From the NCBI GenBank assembly GCA_900557195.1, contig USRT01000011.1, positions 1 to 60,644 on the forward strand: a DNA stretch of 60,644 bases, in the 5' to 3' direction. The notes beneath the pieces are model-generated. The model was not told where the DNA came from. It made no database searches and worked only from the letters and a program-made list of their open reading frames with translations. The position numbers and the translations under genes are program-made. The stretch is from an uncultured Clostridium sp. Its GTDB lineage: Bacteria > Bacillota > Clostridia > TANB77 > CAG-508. Positions 10,440 through 21,311 of the stretch are shown here, piece after piece (positions within the stretch are counted from its first letter, which is position 1; the number at the start of each line of letters is the position of its first letter).

Positions 10440-12060
10440 TAGTGGAGTTAAAAGTAACTGTAATTTCAGTTCAAATTTAGACTAAAGATTCTCTATTAAA
10501 ATTGACTATCTAATTTTTGTCAAGCTATTTTTTATAAAATTATTATATTATTTTTAAACACCACAAACAAGCGAAAATGATATTATTTTTTAAAACTATA
10601 TCTTTTTCGCCTAATATATGTTAAACTTTATTTAATTAATCACTTAAGAATGTTTTATTATTTTTGCACATGGAATATAACATTCTCAAGATTTTTGTTG
10701 AACAAGCAGTTAGGCTTTCATAATAATGTTTGCCTTCTGCTTTTTTCATTAAATAATAATTATAAACTGGATGATTTGGATATTGATGTCCTAATTTCAC
10801 TATCATTTGACTTACATTAAATAATATCCATCTTGCATATTTATTTCCTCTTTTTGATATTGCTCCGTGAACATTAATACTTTTTCCTGATTGTATAATC
10901 GTTGGATCTAATCCACAAAATGCTATTAATTGCTTATGACTTTCAAACCTTGTAATATCTCCAAGTTCTCCTAATAATTCCGCTGTAAAGACATCTCCAA
11001 TTCCATAAAATGAATTAATTATTTCAAAATATTTAGATTGCTTTGCTGTTTCAATCATTTGCTCTTTTAAATTATTTATTGCTTTTATATTTTTTTGTAA
11101 AATACTTGCCATATCTGATAAATTCTTTACATCTGCATGTTCTTTGTCTACACCTGGATAAGAAGTTATTGCAATATCTTTTATTTGTTTTGCTAATCTT
11201 TTATAATAATAATCATGTCTTGAATTTGTTTTATATAAATTATTATATAAAGCATCTATTCTTTTTTCTTTAACTATGTACGCATGGGGAAATGTTTTTA
11301 TAAAATTCAATGCTGTTTCTTCATAAATTCTACTACTTTTAAATATTTCCTCAAACTCTGGAAAGCAAATGTTTATCAATCTTTTATATCTATTTTTACA
11401 ACTCACATTTATTTGTGTTAAATAAAAATATTGCCTTGTCATTGCTTTCAAATTGGCATATAAATCTTTTTTGGATAAATCATGATATTCTACTTCATTT
11501 ACAAAAAATAACTTTGCTAATCTGTAACAATCTTTCTTATCTGTTTTTGTTTTCCTAATTGTGTCATAATTGTTTTTGGTTGTTAAACTGTTAATTACTA
11601 AAGTGTTAAATCCATTTTCTTTAAAATATCTTTCTACTGGTAAATGATATATTCCTGTTGATTCCATAAACACTGTTAAATTACTTCTATCAAATGTTTC
11701 TATTTGTTTTCTAATTTTCTCAAAGTCTTCAAAATTATGTTTTACTTCAACAGAATCAATTAATATTTCTCCATCACTATTCATGAGCATAAACATACTT
11801 TTACATTTTGCTACATCAACACTTAATACTGTTTTCAAAATTATTCACCTTCTTTCTTTTTTGAATTTAAGTCTTTTACTTCCACTATTATTTTATCAAG
11901 CCTGTTATATAGAGTCTTTTGCCCTTACTATCTAAAACTAAATTAATAATAGAAATCAAAGTCGAACTGTCAATTTGTTAGATTCTATGACCTCTGTAAT
12001 TTGATGTTCTAACTTAAATTCTAATGTAAATAATTTTATAACGAAAAAAAATAGATGTAA
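10440..12060 (-). mobile_element. IS110-type insertion sequence (approximate limits)
   Basis: The transposase plus flanking non-coding DNA. IS110 elements usually lack long terminal inverted repeats, so limits are estimated. The 5' non-coding stretch at about 11839-12060 is where IS110-group elements encode the bridge RNA that selects target and donor DNA (established for IS621); I infer but cannot fold one here. The 3' side (10349-10635) holds short repeats such as AACTCTACGTTTAGTGGAGTT. Confidence 0.5.
10636..11838 (-). CDS. IS110-family transposase (DEDD)
   Basis: 400 residues, full length for the family. N-terminal RuvC-like DEDD domain: SVDVAKCKSMF near the start, MESTGIYHLPVE (acidic residue), and TKTDKKDCYRLAKLF. 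C-terminal Transposase_20 domain: YGIGDVFTAELLGELGDI, AFCGLDPTIIQSGKS with the conserved serine, then SKRGNKYARWILF. Neighbours are unrelated housekeeping genes, as expected for an insertion. It contains no in-frame CGG. Appears intact, so possibly active. Confidence 0.93.
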   Translation of the reverse strand: MKTVLSVDVAKCKSMFMLMNSDGEILIDSVEVKHNFEDFEKIRKQIETFDRSNLTVFMESTGIYHLPVERYFKENGFNTLVINSLTTKNNYDTIRKTKTDKKDCYRLAKLFFVNEVEYHDLSKKDLYANLKAMTRQYFYLTQINVSCKNRYKRLINICFPEFEEIFKSSRIYEETALNFIKTFPHAYIVKEKRIDALYNNLYKTNSRHDYYYKRLAKQIKDIAITSYPGVDKEHADVKNLSDMASILQKNIKAINNLKEQMIETAKQSKYFEIINSFYGIGDVFTAELLGELGDITRFESHKQLIAFCGLDPTIIQSGKSINVHGAISKRGNKYARWILFNVSQMIVKLGHQYPNHPVYNYYLMKKAEGKHYYESLTACSTKILRMLYSMCKNNKTFLSD

Positions 12061-12099
12061 ATTAAAATTATTTACATCTAAAAGTATACTTGTAATTTT

Positions 12100-12288
12100 T
12101 TATTCTAATACTAATGCTTTTTTAGGGCAAAAATTTGAACATTTGCCACATCTTATACACTTATCATAATCTATTTTAGGTGCTTCAAAATCTTTCTGAC
12201 TTAATGCTCCAACTGGGCAAACATTTACAGCTGGGCATTTATGATTTTGAGGGCAATTTTCTATTATTATTTTTAATTTTCTATCCAT
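12100..12288 (-). CDS. Small ferredoxin-type 4Fe-4S protein
   Basis: 62 residues. The C-terminal half has CIRCGKCSNFCP, a standard CxxCxxCxxxCP cluster motif; the N-terminal half has CPQNHKCPAVNVCPVGAL, which gives a second set of cysteines with irregular spacing. Two clusters or one plus a structural remnant are possible. It lies 21 bases downstream of a NifX-like gene on the same strand; such pairs (Dinitrogenase iron-molybdenum cofactor family plus small ferredoxin) are common in anaerobes outside nitrogen fixation. Function in electron transfer or Fe-S handling is inferred. Confidence 0.8.
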   Translation of the reverse strand: MDRKLKIIIENCPQNHKCPAVNVCPVGALSQKDFEAPKIDYDKCIRCGKCSNFCPKKALVLE

Positions 12289-12309
12289 AAATAAATCCTT
12301 TCTAATTTT

Positions 12310-12714
12310 TTACTTATTTCCTGAACATCCGTGTTTATCTTCATTACATTTGTGTTCATTGCAAGAATGTTCATTATGTTCGTGATGTTTACAATGTATA
12401 TTTTCATCATATTTTAATTTTTCATTTAATAAATCCTTTACTGCACCATCTACATTTCCTAAAACGCCTCCATAACATCTTATATTAGCTTTCTCCAGTC
12501 CTTCTTTAGCACCACTACCAATACCTCCACATATTAGTATTTCAACTCCATTACTAGAAAGTAGTTCTATTAAAGCTCCATGTCCACTTTCATTAACTTC
12601 TAATATTTTCTCTTCTTTAATGATATTGTCTTCAATATCATATATTTTTAATTGTTTTGTATGACCAAAATGTTGAAATACATTTCCATTTTCATAAGTT
12701 ACAGCAACTATCAT
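12310..12714 (-). CDS. NifX/NifB-C-terminal-like (dinitrogenase iron-molybdenum cofactor family) protein
   Basis: 134 residues: IAVTYENGNVFQHFGHTKQLKIYD at the start and GGIGSGAKEGLEKANIRCYG in the middle are characteristic of the family. The C-terminus is a His/Cys-rich metal-binding tail (HCKHHEHNEHSCNEHKC). No nitrogenase genes are present, so it is one of the many orphan members thought to bind metal or Fe-S clusters. Forms an operon with the ferredoxin gene. Confidence 0.85.
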   Translation of the reverse strand: MIVAVTYENGNVFQHFGHTKQLKIYDIEDNIIKEEKILEVNESGHGALIELLSSNGVEILICGGIGSGAKEGLEKANIRCYGGVLGNVDGAVKDLLNEKLKYDENIHCKHHEHNEHSCNEHKCNEDKHGCSGNK

Positions 12715-12783
12715 TTTATTTTCCTCCTATCATTTATTTCAATGATACATTACCAATTGATGTTACCATTATATAATAAAAGA

Positions 12784-12807
12784 CTGATAATATCAACTAA
12801 TTATCAG
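12784..12807 (-). terminator. Small stem-loop CTGATAA / TTATCAG
   Basis: Stem CTGATAA (12784-12790) and TTATCAG (12801-12807), downstream of the small membrane protein gene on the minus strand; weak T-run. Confidence 0.45.
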
Positions 12808-12822
12808 CCTTGTAATTTTTAA

Positions 12823-13032
12823 TTATAAAATAAATTGAATTACTATTCCTACTATCGTACAGACGATTAGTGCAATAACTTCGCCTTTCAAACTTTCATT
12901 TATATGAAACAAATAATTGTGACATTCTTTTGTCATAATTTCTTCAGCACCCGAATGAGTAATAGAACTTGAACTTCCTTCCATTTGACATGGCATTCTT
13001 CCACTTGGACTATTCATATCCCCTTCTGGCAT
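12823..13032 (-). CDS. Small hypothetical membrane protein (possibly decayed)
   Basis: 69 residues from ATG 13032: a Met/Pro/Ser/Cys-containing polar N-terminus, then one membrane helix at the C-terminus (EVIALIVCTIVGIVIQFIL). There is no good ribosome binding site. Upstream, in another frame (about 13050-13156), a strongly hydrophobic stretch (QLFIIVILIIILVALLIY) is open but has no start codon; the two could be halves of a decayed two-helix membrane protein. The frame change between them is not at a CGG. I do not recognise the family. Confidence 0.35.
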   Translation of the reverse strand: MPEGDMNSPSGRMPCQMEGSSSSITHSGAEEIMTKECHNYLFHINESLKGEVIALIVCTIVGIVIQFIL

Positions 13033-13148
13033 TTCCGATGATTTATTTTCATTGATAGCATCTATTGTAAATTAATAATGCTACTAAAATTATAATTAAT
13101 ATTACAATAATAAATAACTGTATTCTTCCATTCTTTTTCCCTAAGGTA

Positions 13149-13683
13149 TTATAATCTTAATTCTTTTATTTTCGAAATATCTATATTATATATTTGCTTA
13201 TATATATCATCACAATTTAAAGTTGTAATTTTAGATTTATCTATATTTAGTATTTCTTCTACCCCGAATAATTTCTTCTTCTGAGTTTGCTTCTATCTCC
13301 ATATAAGTTGGTATCATAGGCCATGAGTCTATATCTATTTCGACTCCATTTAGAATGTAACTAATTCTATCATTTTCTTGATAGCTTCTGCTTTCAAAAC
13401 CTATTTTTTCTAAAAATTCATTTGCTTTTTCAAAATCTTCTACTTCAAATTCAACTTCTCTAGTGCCATCTATTGTGTTACTTACTATATCTTTATATGT
13501 TAAAGTTGAAACTTTTCCATTTGTTCTTAATCTAATCCATTTTCCTTTTTGAATCGGTTTTAAATCATAAACATATCTCTTTTGATTAAAATTTCCTTTC
13601 TTAGTTGCACCTAGTGCTTCTAACTTTTTTATCATTTCTTCTTTATTTATTTCTAAAACTCTAATTTCATATTCTGTTTTCAT
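13149..13683 (-). CDS. CYTH-domain protein (class IV adenylate cyclase-like), rejoined across one CGG site
   Basis: 177 residues. It begins MKTEYEIRVLEINKEEM, with the ExExK-type CYTH signature (E4, E6, R8), followed by KRYVYDL, KWIRLRTNG, EVEFEVEDFEKA, DSWPMIPTYMEIEAN. CYTH proteins bind triphosphate-containing substrates with divalent metal (adenylate cyclase, thiamine or inorganic triphosphatases). The frame changes at CGG 13264-13266 (Gly140); +1 reading continues EEILNIDKSKITTLNC to a stop at 13149 and gives the normal family length, whereas the zero frame stops after eight codons. Confidence 0.83.
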
Positions 13684-13746
13684 ACTATCGCCTTTCCTTT
13701 ATTATTAAAATTTATATACATTTATCTTATATCATAAAACTCAAAA

Positions 13747-13773
13747 AAAGAATAGCTTATAAAACTATTCTTT
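13747..13773 (-). terminator. Stem-loop terminator of the MMPL transporter gene
   Basis: AAAGAATAG (13747-13755) pairs with CTATTCTTT (13765-13773), with A/T runs on both sides; lies between the end of the transporter gene and the CYTH gene. Confidence 0.6.
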
Positions 13774-13961
13774 CATTTTTCTAATCATTTTTTAATAATA
13801 TCTATGCAGAACTTTAGGAATAACTTATGTATTTATCTATTAATCTTTCTTTGTATCCATTTTTAGTTAATTTCATTCAACATAATATAATAACTTTTTT
13901 ATTTGTTTCAATGTCATTGTGCACTTCATTGTGCATTTTTTTGGTGATTTATTAAATGATT

Positions 13962-16900
13962 TTACTTTTTCTTCACAATCAATTTATCACATGCGCCAAG
14001 TATAGCTGGTAACAAAATTAAAATTAATAATGCTGCACATAATGTTCCTTGAGATAATGTCTTACAAATTTGTGATATAATGCCTGAAGTAAAAGTTCCT
14101 ATAATAAAAGTAGCAATTATTAAAATTGATGAAGATATAAGTATTGTATTAATTGATTTATTATAAGAATTTATAATCGCATCTTTTATACTCATAGTTT
14201 TTCTATGTTCAATATAATATGTTGTATACAAAATTGCATAATCAATAGTAGCTCCCATTAATATACTTTGAACAATTAAAAGTGCTATAAAATAAACTCC
14301 TTCACCTGAGAATGATAAAGTACCCATTGTTGTATAAACTGCACATTGAATTAGAATTACTAATATTAATGGTACAACAACTGATTTAAATGTTAATGCC
14401 ACTACCACAAATATTGCAATCATTGTTAGAACTGTAATAAAGTCTAATTCACTTTGGAAAGTTTGACTCATTTCGTATGCCATTGGTGAATCTCCAATTA
14501 CATAAATTTCACTAACCTTATCTCCTAAATCATCTTTAATCCCCTTAATAAATTTAGATGTTTCTTCTGATTCTTTGCTTAGTTTTGTATTAATTACAAT
14601 TCTTGAATGTTCCTTTCCAATTAATAATTCCTTAGCATCTTTTACTTTTTCTTTCGCATCCATTATTTTTTGTCTCATGTCTGCTTCTATAAAGTCATCA
14701 AATCTACTATCTTTTAATATATCTTCATCTAGGAAGTGTACAAACTGTTCTACTGTTAATGTCCAATTTTCATCATACTCATTTGTACTACCATAATATA
14801 CATACAATAGATCTACCATATTTTTATCTAAGCTCTCAGCTAAATTGCTTAATATTAAAAATATTTCATCTTTTGTATATTTAGTATTATTTAAAGAATT
14901 ATTAATAATTCCATTTATTGTGTTTAACTTCGAACTTGTATCATTATCAAAATTACTTGAATAATCTGGATTTTTCATCACATCATTTAATAAAAAAGAT
15001 ATAAAATCTTTTAATGATATAGTTTGATTTGTATTTACATATTTAACATTATATAATCCATAAAGTAAATTTAAATTGCTTGTATTCATTCCTAATAAAT
15101 TACCAAGCTCTGCACTACTATATTTTTTATTATTTAATATTCCATTCATAACTTTTTGTAGTAATGTTAATTGATTTATAGTGTCCTTATTTATATTACT
15201 AGATAATTCCTTATCATCTTTATGACTTAATACAAAATTTACAAATTCTTGCATGGTTAATTTTGTAGTAGTATTTTTTGAAACATATAAAGTATAAATG
15301 CTTTTTACCTTATCATTATCAATTCCTATTAATTTTGCAAGCTCTACATAAGAATATTTTGTGTTATTTATAGTACTGTTCATTATATTAGAAACTAACT
15401 GTAATTTACTTTTTGTTTCTTTGTCTATACTATTACTATTTGCTAACATTAATTTTACAAATTCGTTTGGTTCTAATATCCAATTACTTGTATTATTTTG
15501 TGTAAAATCAATTAATGCATATATTTGATACATTTGATTTGTATCTATACTTAAAACTTTAGACATTTCTGTTGCTGTGTATTTTGTAGGATTTTCTAGT
15601 ATTGTTTCATTAATTTCTGCAAATTTGCTTGTATCTAAGCTATCTAAATAATGTGTATTTGTTTTTATATTTGTAACATTATTTATAAATTCTCCTATGC
15701 TCATCTTTAAGCCATTATCTGTTTTTCCATACTTTAAAAGCAACACTTGTTTTACATTACTTTCATCTATTCCAAATAGTTTAGCAAGTTCTACAGAATT
15801 CATCTTTTTAGTAATGTTAGTTTTATTACTAAATACGCTTAACATTTTTATACTATTTACTGTTTCTTCATTAAACATACTTGCATATTGCTTGTTTGTT
15901 AAAACATCCTCTAACACAAACTCAGAAAATTCAGAAATACTCATTTTAATTTCTATTTCATTTACACTTATATAATAAGTATATAAACTATTCATTACAT
16001 TTTCAGAAATTCCAAATAAATTTGCCATTTCTTTACTTGTCATTTTCTTTGTAATTATATTTTTATTTGTAAATTTTGATAATGTATTTAAACTTGCTTT
16101 TGCATTATTATCTATGTTCTTAGAATAAGTTTTATTTGTTAAAACATCTTTATTCATAAAATTTATAAAATCATTTAAGCTAATTTTTAAATTATTGTTT
16201 TTAGAATTATAATAAATTAAAATATCATCTATTTTTGCCTTATCCATTTCTAATATATTTGCAATTTCAATACTAGTTCTTTTTTTATTAATAGAATCAG
16301 TTGTTGTAAATTTTTCAAGTCTATCTATATCTTTCCTCGTTCCTTCATCTAATTTATCAGCCATCTTCGGATTATTATAAACTTCATTTTTTATAAATTT
16401 TATAAATTCATTAAATGTCATTGTATTATTTTCATCTTGATTATAATAATTGTAATATAATATTTTGATTAAATATTCTTCGATATCTACATCAGAACCT
16501 AGCTCTTTTATTTTTGGATTTAGTTCATTAACTTTAAGGTCTTGGTTTATTGTATTTCCATATCCTAATACTTCATCTACTTTATTTTTTTCTTCTAGTT
16601 CTTTTAAATATTGTTTAATCGTTTCTTCATCTTCACTTTTATAAATTATTGCCATTTGATTGTTTTCAGAAAATACTTCTGCTATTTTATCAGATTGAGA
16701 GGTTGTATATAAAATTCCTAAATTTCCTTTTAATAAATAGCTAGCTACAAATACAACTATAAATAAAATAATTGCTACATATCTTAATTTGTAACTCATC
16801 TTTCCGAAGTTTATCAAGCTTAATATTAGGAGATTTCTTTTTTGTTTTTGTGATTATCTTATCACACATTAATATTAGTGATGGTAATACAAAGAATATG

Positions 16901-17787
16901 CATAATAAACTAAATAAAACACCTTTTGCTAAAATAAATCCTAAATCGCGACCAATTGTAAAGCTCATAAATACTAACGCTATAAGTCCTACAATAGTTG
17001 TTATTGAACTACTTGATATAGCAGTAAATGCATGGTATAGGGCGTTTTTCATAGCTTCAACTTTGTTTTTTGCGCTTTCCTTTTCTTGTCTATATCTATC
17101 CATCAACATAATTGAATAATCCATAGATAGTGCCATTTGTAATATTGCTGCAATAGAGTCTGTAATATTTGATACACTACTAAATATTACATTTGACCCC
17201 TTATTTAATAATACTGCCATCAATATTGATATTAAGAATAATATTGGCTCTACATAAGATTCGCACATTATTGTTAAAATAATAAACATACAAGCAATTG
17301 CTAAGACCATTATCCACATTGGTAATACTGGCTGATTTCTTTCGGAAATAGCTCCACTTGTATACATTTCATACTCTTCAAAATGACTTGTCACATCATT
17401 ATAGATATTTCCTGCAACTTCTGAATCTTCTAAATCTTCCACATTAATTACATATAATGTATAGTCATCTTTGTTATAATCTTCTGTTTTGTCATAATCT
17501 ACAGAATTTACACCTTCTATATGGCTCAGATACTCAAATATTTCACTTTTTTGCTCTTCTTCTAAGCCTTTAAACATTATATTTAAATTGCTTGATTTTA
17601 TCTCTTTAAATTCCTCCTCCATAATGTTCATTCCAATTCTTGTTTCTGATGTACTTGGTAAATATTCTGCCATATCATAATTAATATTAACTTTATTAGA
17701 TAGTATCGCTGAAATAACTGATAATATTATAAATAAAATTAATATTATGTATCTTTTGTTTACAATAAAATCTGTAATTTTCTTCAT
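13962..17787 (-). CDS. Giant MMPL/RND-family transporter with repeat insertion, rejoined across one CGG site
   Basis: 1274 residues. N-terminal half: membrane helix at 12-30, small outside domain, then a helix bundle (about 155-310) with SMDYSIMLMDRYRQE, the MMPL equivalent of the proton-relay region. CGG 16804-16806 (Gly328) is at the junction to the second half; +1 reading continues into membrane helix 7. Residues about 353-1063 form a huge extracytoplasmic domain containing eight copies of an ~80-residue helical repeat (each with a hTxxEFhxFh...DV motif followed by ELAxLhGI...LYxxY). The C-terminal helix bundle (ATIDYAILYTTYY) closes the protein. MMPL proteins export lipids or drugs; the substrate is unknown. 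It follows a MarR gene by 20 bases and is probably repressed by it. Confidence 0.87.
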
Positions 17788-17807
17788 TATTTAATTCATC
17801 CTTTCCT

Positions 17808-18230
17808 TTAGCTTATTAAATCTTTTGTATTCTGGATAATCTTTTTTAAAGTTTTTACAAAAACTTCTCTTTCTTCCTTACTTACACCTTCTAATAAATC
17901 TGCTTTTAATTTTTCTATTTCTATGTCTAGTAAGTCTAATACTCCTTTTGAATTACTTGTTAATTTTAAGTGAAATTTCTTTTTATCATTTTCATCTTGA
18001 ACCTTTTTTATATATTCTTTGCTTACTAATTGCTCAACTGAAACTGATACATGTGCTTTAGAAATCATTAATTTTTCTACAATTTCTGATGCAAGATCAA
18101 ATTTTTCATTTTCATATAAAAATAACAAGACTCTTATTTCATTTACTGTTAAATCTGTTTCTTTTGCTATTCTAGCTAGTGGATTATCTATTATTTTCTT
18201 TAAAACATGCATATCTTCTAAAAGACTCAT
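17808..18230 (-). CDS. MarR-family transcriptional regulator
   Basis: 140 residues with the MarR winged helix: LTVNEIRVLLFLYENEKFD, recognition region MISKAHVSVSVEQLVSKEYI, and the wing DENDKKKFHLKLT. The ATG at 18230 has AGGAGG upstream. It lies first in an operon with the MMPL transporter gene, the usual arrangement for a ligand-responsive local repressor of an efflux pump (inference from context). Confidence 0.88.
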   Translation of the reverse strand: MSLLEDMHVLKKIIDNPLARIAKETDLTVNEIRVLLFLYENEKFDLASEIVEKLMISKAHVSVSVEQLVSKEYIKKVQDENDKKKFHLKLTSNSKGVLDLLDIEIEKLKADLLEGVSKEEREVFVKTLKKIIQNTKDLIS

Positions 18231-18413
18231 TCTTGCCTCCTTTTGTTCGTTTTCGAACTAAATGATATTCTACTCTCTTTTTTTGGTAATGTCAAGTATA
18301 ATTGATAAATTACTACTTTTCATAGTAGATAATAGATTCATAAAAAAAACGCCCAGATTTAGATATTACTCTAACACTGAACGTTTAATATATTTAGTAA
18401 TTATTAAATGATA

Positions 18414-19514
18414 TTAACTTTGTAAATTATAAAATTCTATATAAAATTCTATTAAATCATTATCATTTTTTACATAAATATTTCCACCATGTAATTCTAT
18501 AATTTCTTTTGTAATTGCAAGTCCAAGGCCTGCTCCTCCTTTATCACTTTTCCTTGATTCATCAACTCTATAAAATTTATCAAATATTTTATCTAATTTG
18601 TATTTTGGAATTTTATCTCCTTTATTTTTGAATATAACTTGTATATGTTTTTCATCTTGTACAATTTCTATTTCTATATTTGTATTTTCATAACTATAAT
18701 TAATTGCATTTTTTATAAGATTTCCAAAACCTCTTGCAAGTTTATCTCCATCTCCTAAAAAGTAAACATTATCTGGTTTATTTATAATACATTTTAAATT
18801 TCTTTCTTGTAACATTGGATAACATTCTTCTATTAATTGATCAATTAAAAAAGATAAATTTATTTTTTGTTTATTTATTGGCATATCATGTAGATTATAT
18901 CTAGTTATTTCAAAAAATTGATTTGTCAAGTCTTCTACTCTAAAAGCCTTGTCTAATGCAATTTGCATATATTTTTCTTGTAATGGCTTTGAAATATATT
19001 GTTCTTCTAGTAGTAATGTTAAATATCCTATAATTGATGTAAGAGGAGTTTTTAAATCATGTGCCATATACATAATTAAATCATTTTTCTTATTTTCTGC
19101 TTCTTTTGCTTCATTTCTATTTTTTATTAGTTCTATTCTGATATTATTCAATTTGTTTTCAATTATAGCTAAATTTGTTGGTAATTTAACCGCTTCATCT
19201 GGATTTATAGAAATTTGATTCATTGCTGATATTATAATAATTAGATTATTAGAAGTATTTCTTATTACAAAAAATGATACTATAGCTACTATTATAAAAA
19301 GTATTGTTGTAATAACAACAGGCTTTTGGGCAACTATAAAATAATAAACAAAATCATTTAAATCACGCATCTCTTCTGCTATCTGGTCATTAAAAACACC
19401 ATCAATTAATATCATAAGTACTATGCCACTAATAATTGTATAAAGAATTATTTTCCCTACTGCTTTTAAAGCTATTCCATTTTTTATACTATTAAACTCT
19501 TTTATTTCATTCAA
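18414..19514 (-). CDS. VanS-like sensor histidine kinase
   Basis: 366 residues: two membrane helices (about 18-40 and 67-87), a HAMP-like linker, HisKA MAHDLKTPLTSIIGYLTLL, N-box NLIKNAINYSYENT, and ATPase motifs FDKFYRVDESR and GAGLGLAITKEI. Uninterrupted (no in-frame CGG), so it is a useful comparison for the broken kinase at 2782-4005. The start overlaps the end of the regulator gene by 8 bases, so the two are translationally coupled. Ligand unknown; VanS homologues without van genes often control cell-wall or peptide stress responses. Confidence 0.9.
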   Translation of the reverse strand: MNEIKEFNSIKNGIALKAVGKIILYTIISGIVLMILIDGVFNDQIAEEMRDLNDFVYYFIVAQKPVVITTILFIIVAIVSFFVIRNTSNNLIIIISAMNQISINPDEAVKLPTNLAIIENKLNNIRIELIKNRNEAKEAENKKNDLIMYMAHDLKTPLTSIIGYLTLLLEEQYISKPLQEKYMQIALDKAFRVEDLTNQFFEITRYNLHDMPINKQKINLSFLIDQLIEECYPMLQERNLKCIINKPDNVYFLGDGDKLARGFGNLIKNAINYSYENTNIEIEIVQDEKHIQVIFKNKGDKIPKYKLDKIFDKFYRVDESRKSDKGGAGLGLAITKEIIELHGGNIYVKNDNDLIEFYIEFYNLQS

Positions 19515-20187
19515 TTTTATATCCCACTCCCCATACAGTTTTTATAAATTTAGGTTTTCTTGTATCTTCTTTTAATTTCTCTCTTATTCTTCTTATATGT
19601 ACCATTACTGTATTATTATTATCTAAATACTTTTCTTTCCAAACCTTTTCAAACAATTCTTCTGAACTTACTACATGTCCTCTATTATTTGCTAAATATA
19701 GTAATATATCAAATTCTAGAGGTGTTAACTCTATTTCTTCATCATATAATAGACATTTATGTTTTTCCTTACATATTTCTAGTCCATCTATAAATATTTT
19801 TTCTTCATCATTTCTATCATTATATTTTGTATATCTTCTTGCCTGTGATTTAACTCTTGCAATTAGTTCAAGTGGATTAAATGGTTTTGTCATATAATCA
19901 TCTGCTCCAAGTGTTAAACCTGTAATTTTGTCTTTATCTTCTATTTTCGCTGTAAGCATTATAATTGGAAATTTTAAATTCTTATCTCTAATAAACTTAC
20001 AAATTTCAAATCCATCTTTTCCTTTTATCATTACATCTAATATTGCAAAATCTAATTTTACTGTATTAATGCAATTTATTGCTTCTTCTGATGTATAAAA
20101 TTTATATACATTATAATCTTCATTTTTTAAATATAATTCTATTAAATCTGCAATTTCCTTTTCATCGTCTAATACTAATACATTCAT
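19507..20187 (-). CDS. VanR-like OmpR-family response regulator
   Basis: 226 residues: receiver with VLVLDDEKEIADL, phosphoacceptor DFAILDVMIKGKDG, switch residues MLTAK and DYMTKPFNP; effector domain with ELTPLEFDILLYLANN and HIRRIREKLKEDTRKPKFIKTVWGVGYK. Complete without any frame change. First gene of a two-gene operon with its kinase. Confidence 0.92.
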   Translation of the reverse strand: MNVLVLDDEKEIADLIELYLKNEDYNVYKFYTSEEAINCINTVKLDFAILDVMIKGKDGFEICKFIRDKNLKFPIIMLTAKIEDKDKITGLTLGADDYMTKPFNPLELIARVKSQARRYTKYNDRNDEEKIFIDGLEICKEKHKCLLYDEEIELTPLEFDILLYLANNRGHVVSSEELFEKVWKEKYLDNNNTVMVHIRRIREKLKEDTRKPKFIKTVWGVGYKIE

Positions 20188-20490
20188 AAATTTATCTCCT
20201 GTTTTTTATATTTAATTAGTAAATATAGTATTTATAAAAAAATTATACATAATACTTTTTATATAAAACAAGATAAAAATTATTATAAATACCATATTTT
20301 CCCCGAAAAACTTGGCACAATATAATAAATAGTAACCAGTTTTTCAAGTTAAATTATAACATATTTTTATTTGCTTTTCATTTCATAATATGAATTGTAA
20401 GAAAATTTTAAGTTTTTATTAATTATTTCTTAAAACAATCTTTTTATTTTATCCTTATACTATAAACAAGTACTAAGGAGGTTTTCTAAA
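20188..20490. other. Divergent intergenic region
   Basis: 303 bp between the VanR-like gene (minus) and the C39-like peptidase gene (plus). Very AT-rich; it must hold both promoters, but no element matches the consensus well enough to place. A run of TTCTTAA-type sequence occurs near 20425. No gene seen. Confidence 0.5.
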
Positions 20491-21271
20491 ATGATGAAAA
20501 ATAAGAGAAAGTTAAATGTAAAAAAAATAATAGTACCATTATTTATTATAGTATTATTAATCGTTCTTTGTATAAGATTTTATAATCTTATAATTAATTA
20601 TATTTCTAACAATTCTAGTATAGAAATTCCTAAAATACAAAATAAATCAAGCTATAATGTAATTAAAGAAGATTATAACAAAAATTATTCTGGGGTAGGT
20701 ATGCAAGAAGTTAAAGATAAAGATGGATATTTTTCTACTTTTACTACTGAGGAGAAAAACAAAAAAGTTTACAAAGAATATAAACAAAATGGTTACAGTT
20801 CTTGGAGTAATTTAGAGTATTGGGGCGGTACTATGACTGATAATGGATGTGGAATAACTGCAATAGCTACTATATTAAGTGGATACAATAAAAACTATAC
20901 TCCTGGAGAACTTAGAAAAAAGTATTATCCAGTTTTAGACAATGAAACAATTTCAAAAGAATTATCTTCTACCTTTGGAATTACTAATTCAGATTTCTTT
21001 TATGATTCTGAACATCTATCAAATACATATATTGAAAAACATTTAAAAAGCAACAGACCTATTCTTATTTGTGTATGGAATAAACCTACAAACAATAGGT
21101 GGACAACTAGCTCTCATTATATGGTTTTACTTGCTACTGATGGACTTCGGAAAAGTTTATGTTTCTAATCCAAATGGACTTAAAAATAATAGCAAAAGCT
21201 CAGGTTGGTATGATATAAATGAAGTAACACCTTATATTGCAAAAGCATTATATATAGAAAGCTATAAATAA
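20491..21271 (+). CDS. Secreted C39-like (papain-fold) cysteine peptidase, rejoined across one CGG site
   Basis: 259 residues. A lysine-rich N-terminus and membrane anchor/signal (about 12-35) is followed by a Peptidase_C39_2-type domain: catalytic cysteine in DNGCGITAIATILSGY (about 128-143), histidine in SSHYMVLLATDG (about 208-219), and the asparagine in VYVSNPNG. CGG 21148-21150 (Gly220) lies between the catalytic histidine and asparagine; +1 reading gives ATDGLGKVYVSNPNGL, while zero-frame reading ends five codons later without the third catalytic residue. Plus-strand gene, so it independently confirms that the rule follows the sense strand. Substrate unknown. Confidence 0.85.
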
Positions 21272-21279
21272 TGATTTAA

Positions 21280-21311
21280 GGTGGACAAAAGGGACGATTT
21301 TCTTGTCCACC
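21280..21311 (+). terminator. GGTGGACAA hairpin terminator
   Basis: GGTGGACAA (21280-21288) pairs with TTGTCCACC (21303-21311), followed by CCGTTCCTTTTTTC. Same stem family as 5476 and 44774. Confidence 0.75.

Noticed and set aside
12823..13156. A further recoding site joining the hydrophobic open stretch to the 69-residue gene
   Set aside because: The frame change has no CGG in the right frame, the upstream stretch has no start codon, and there is no family match; treated as a doubtful or decayed gene.
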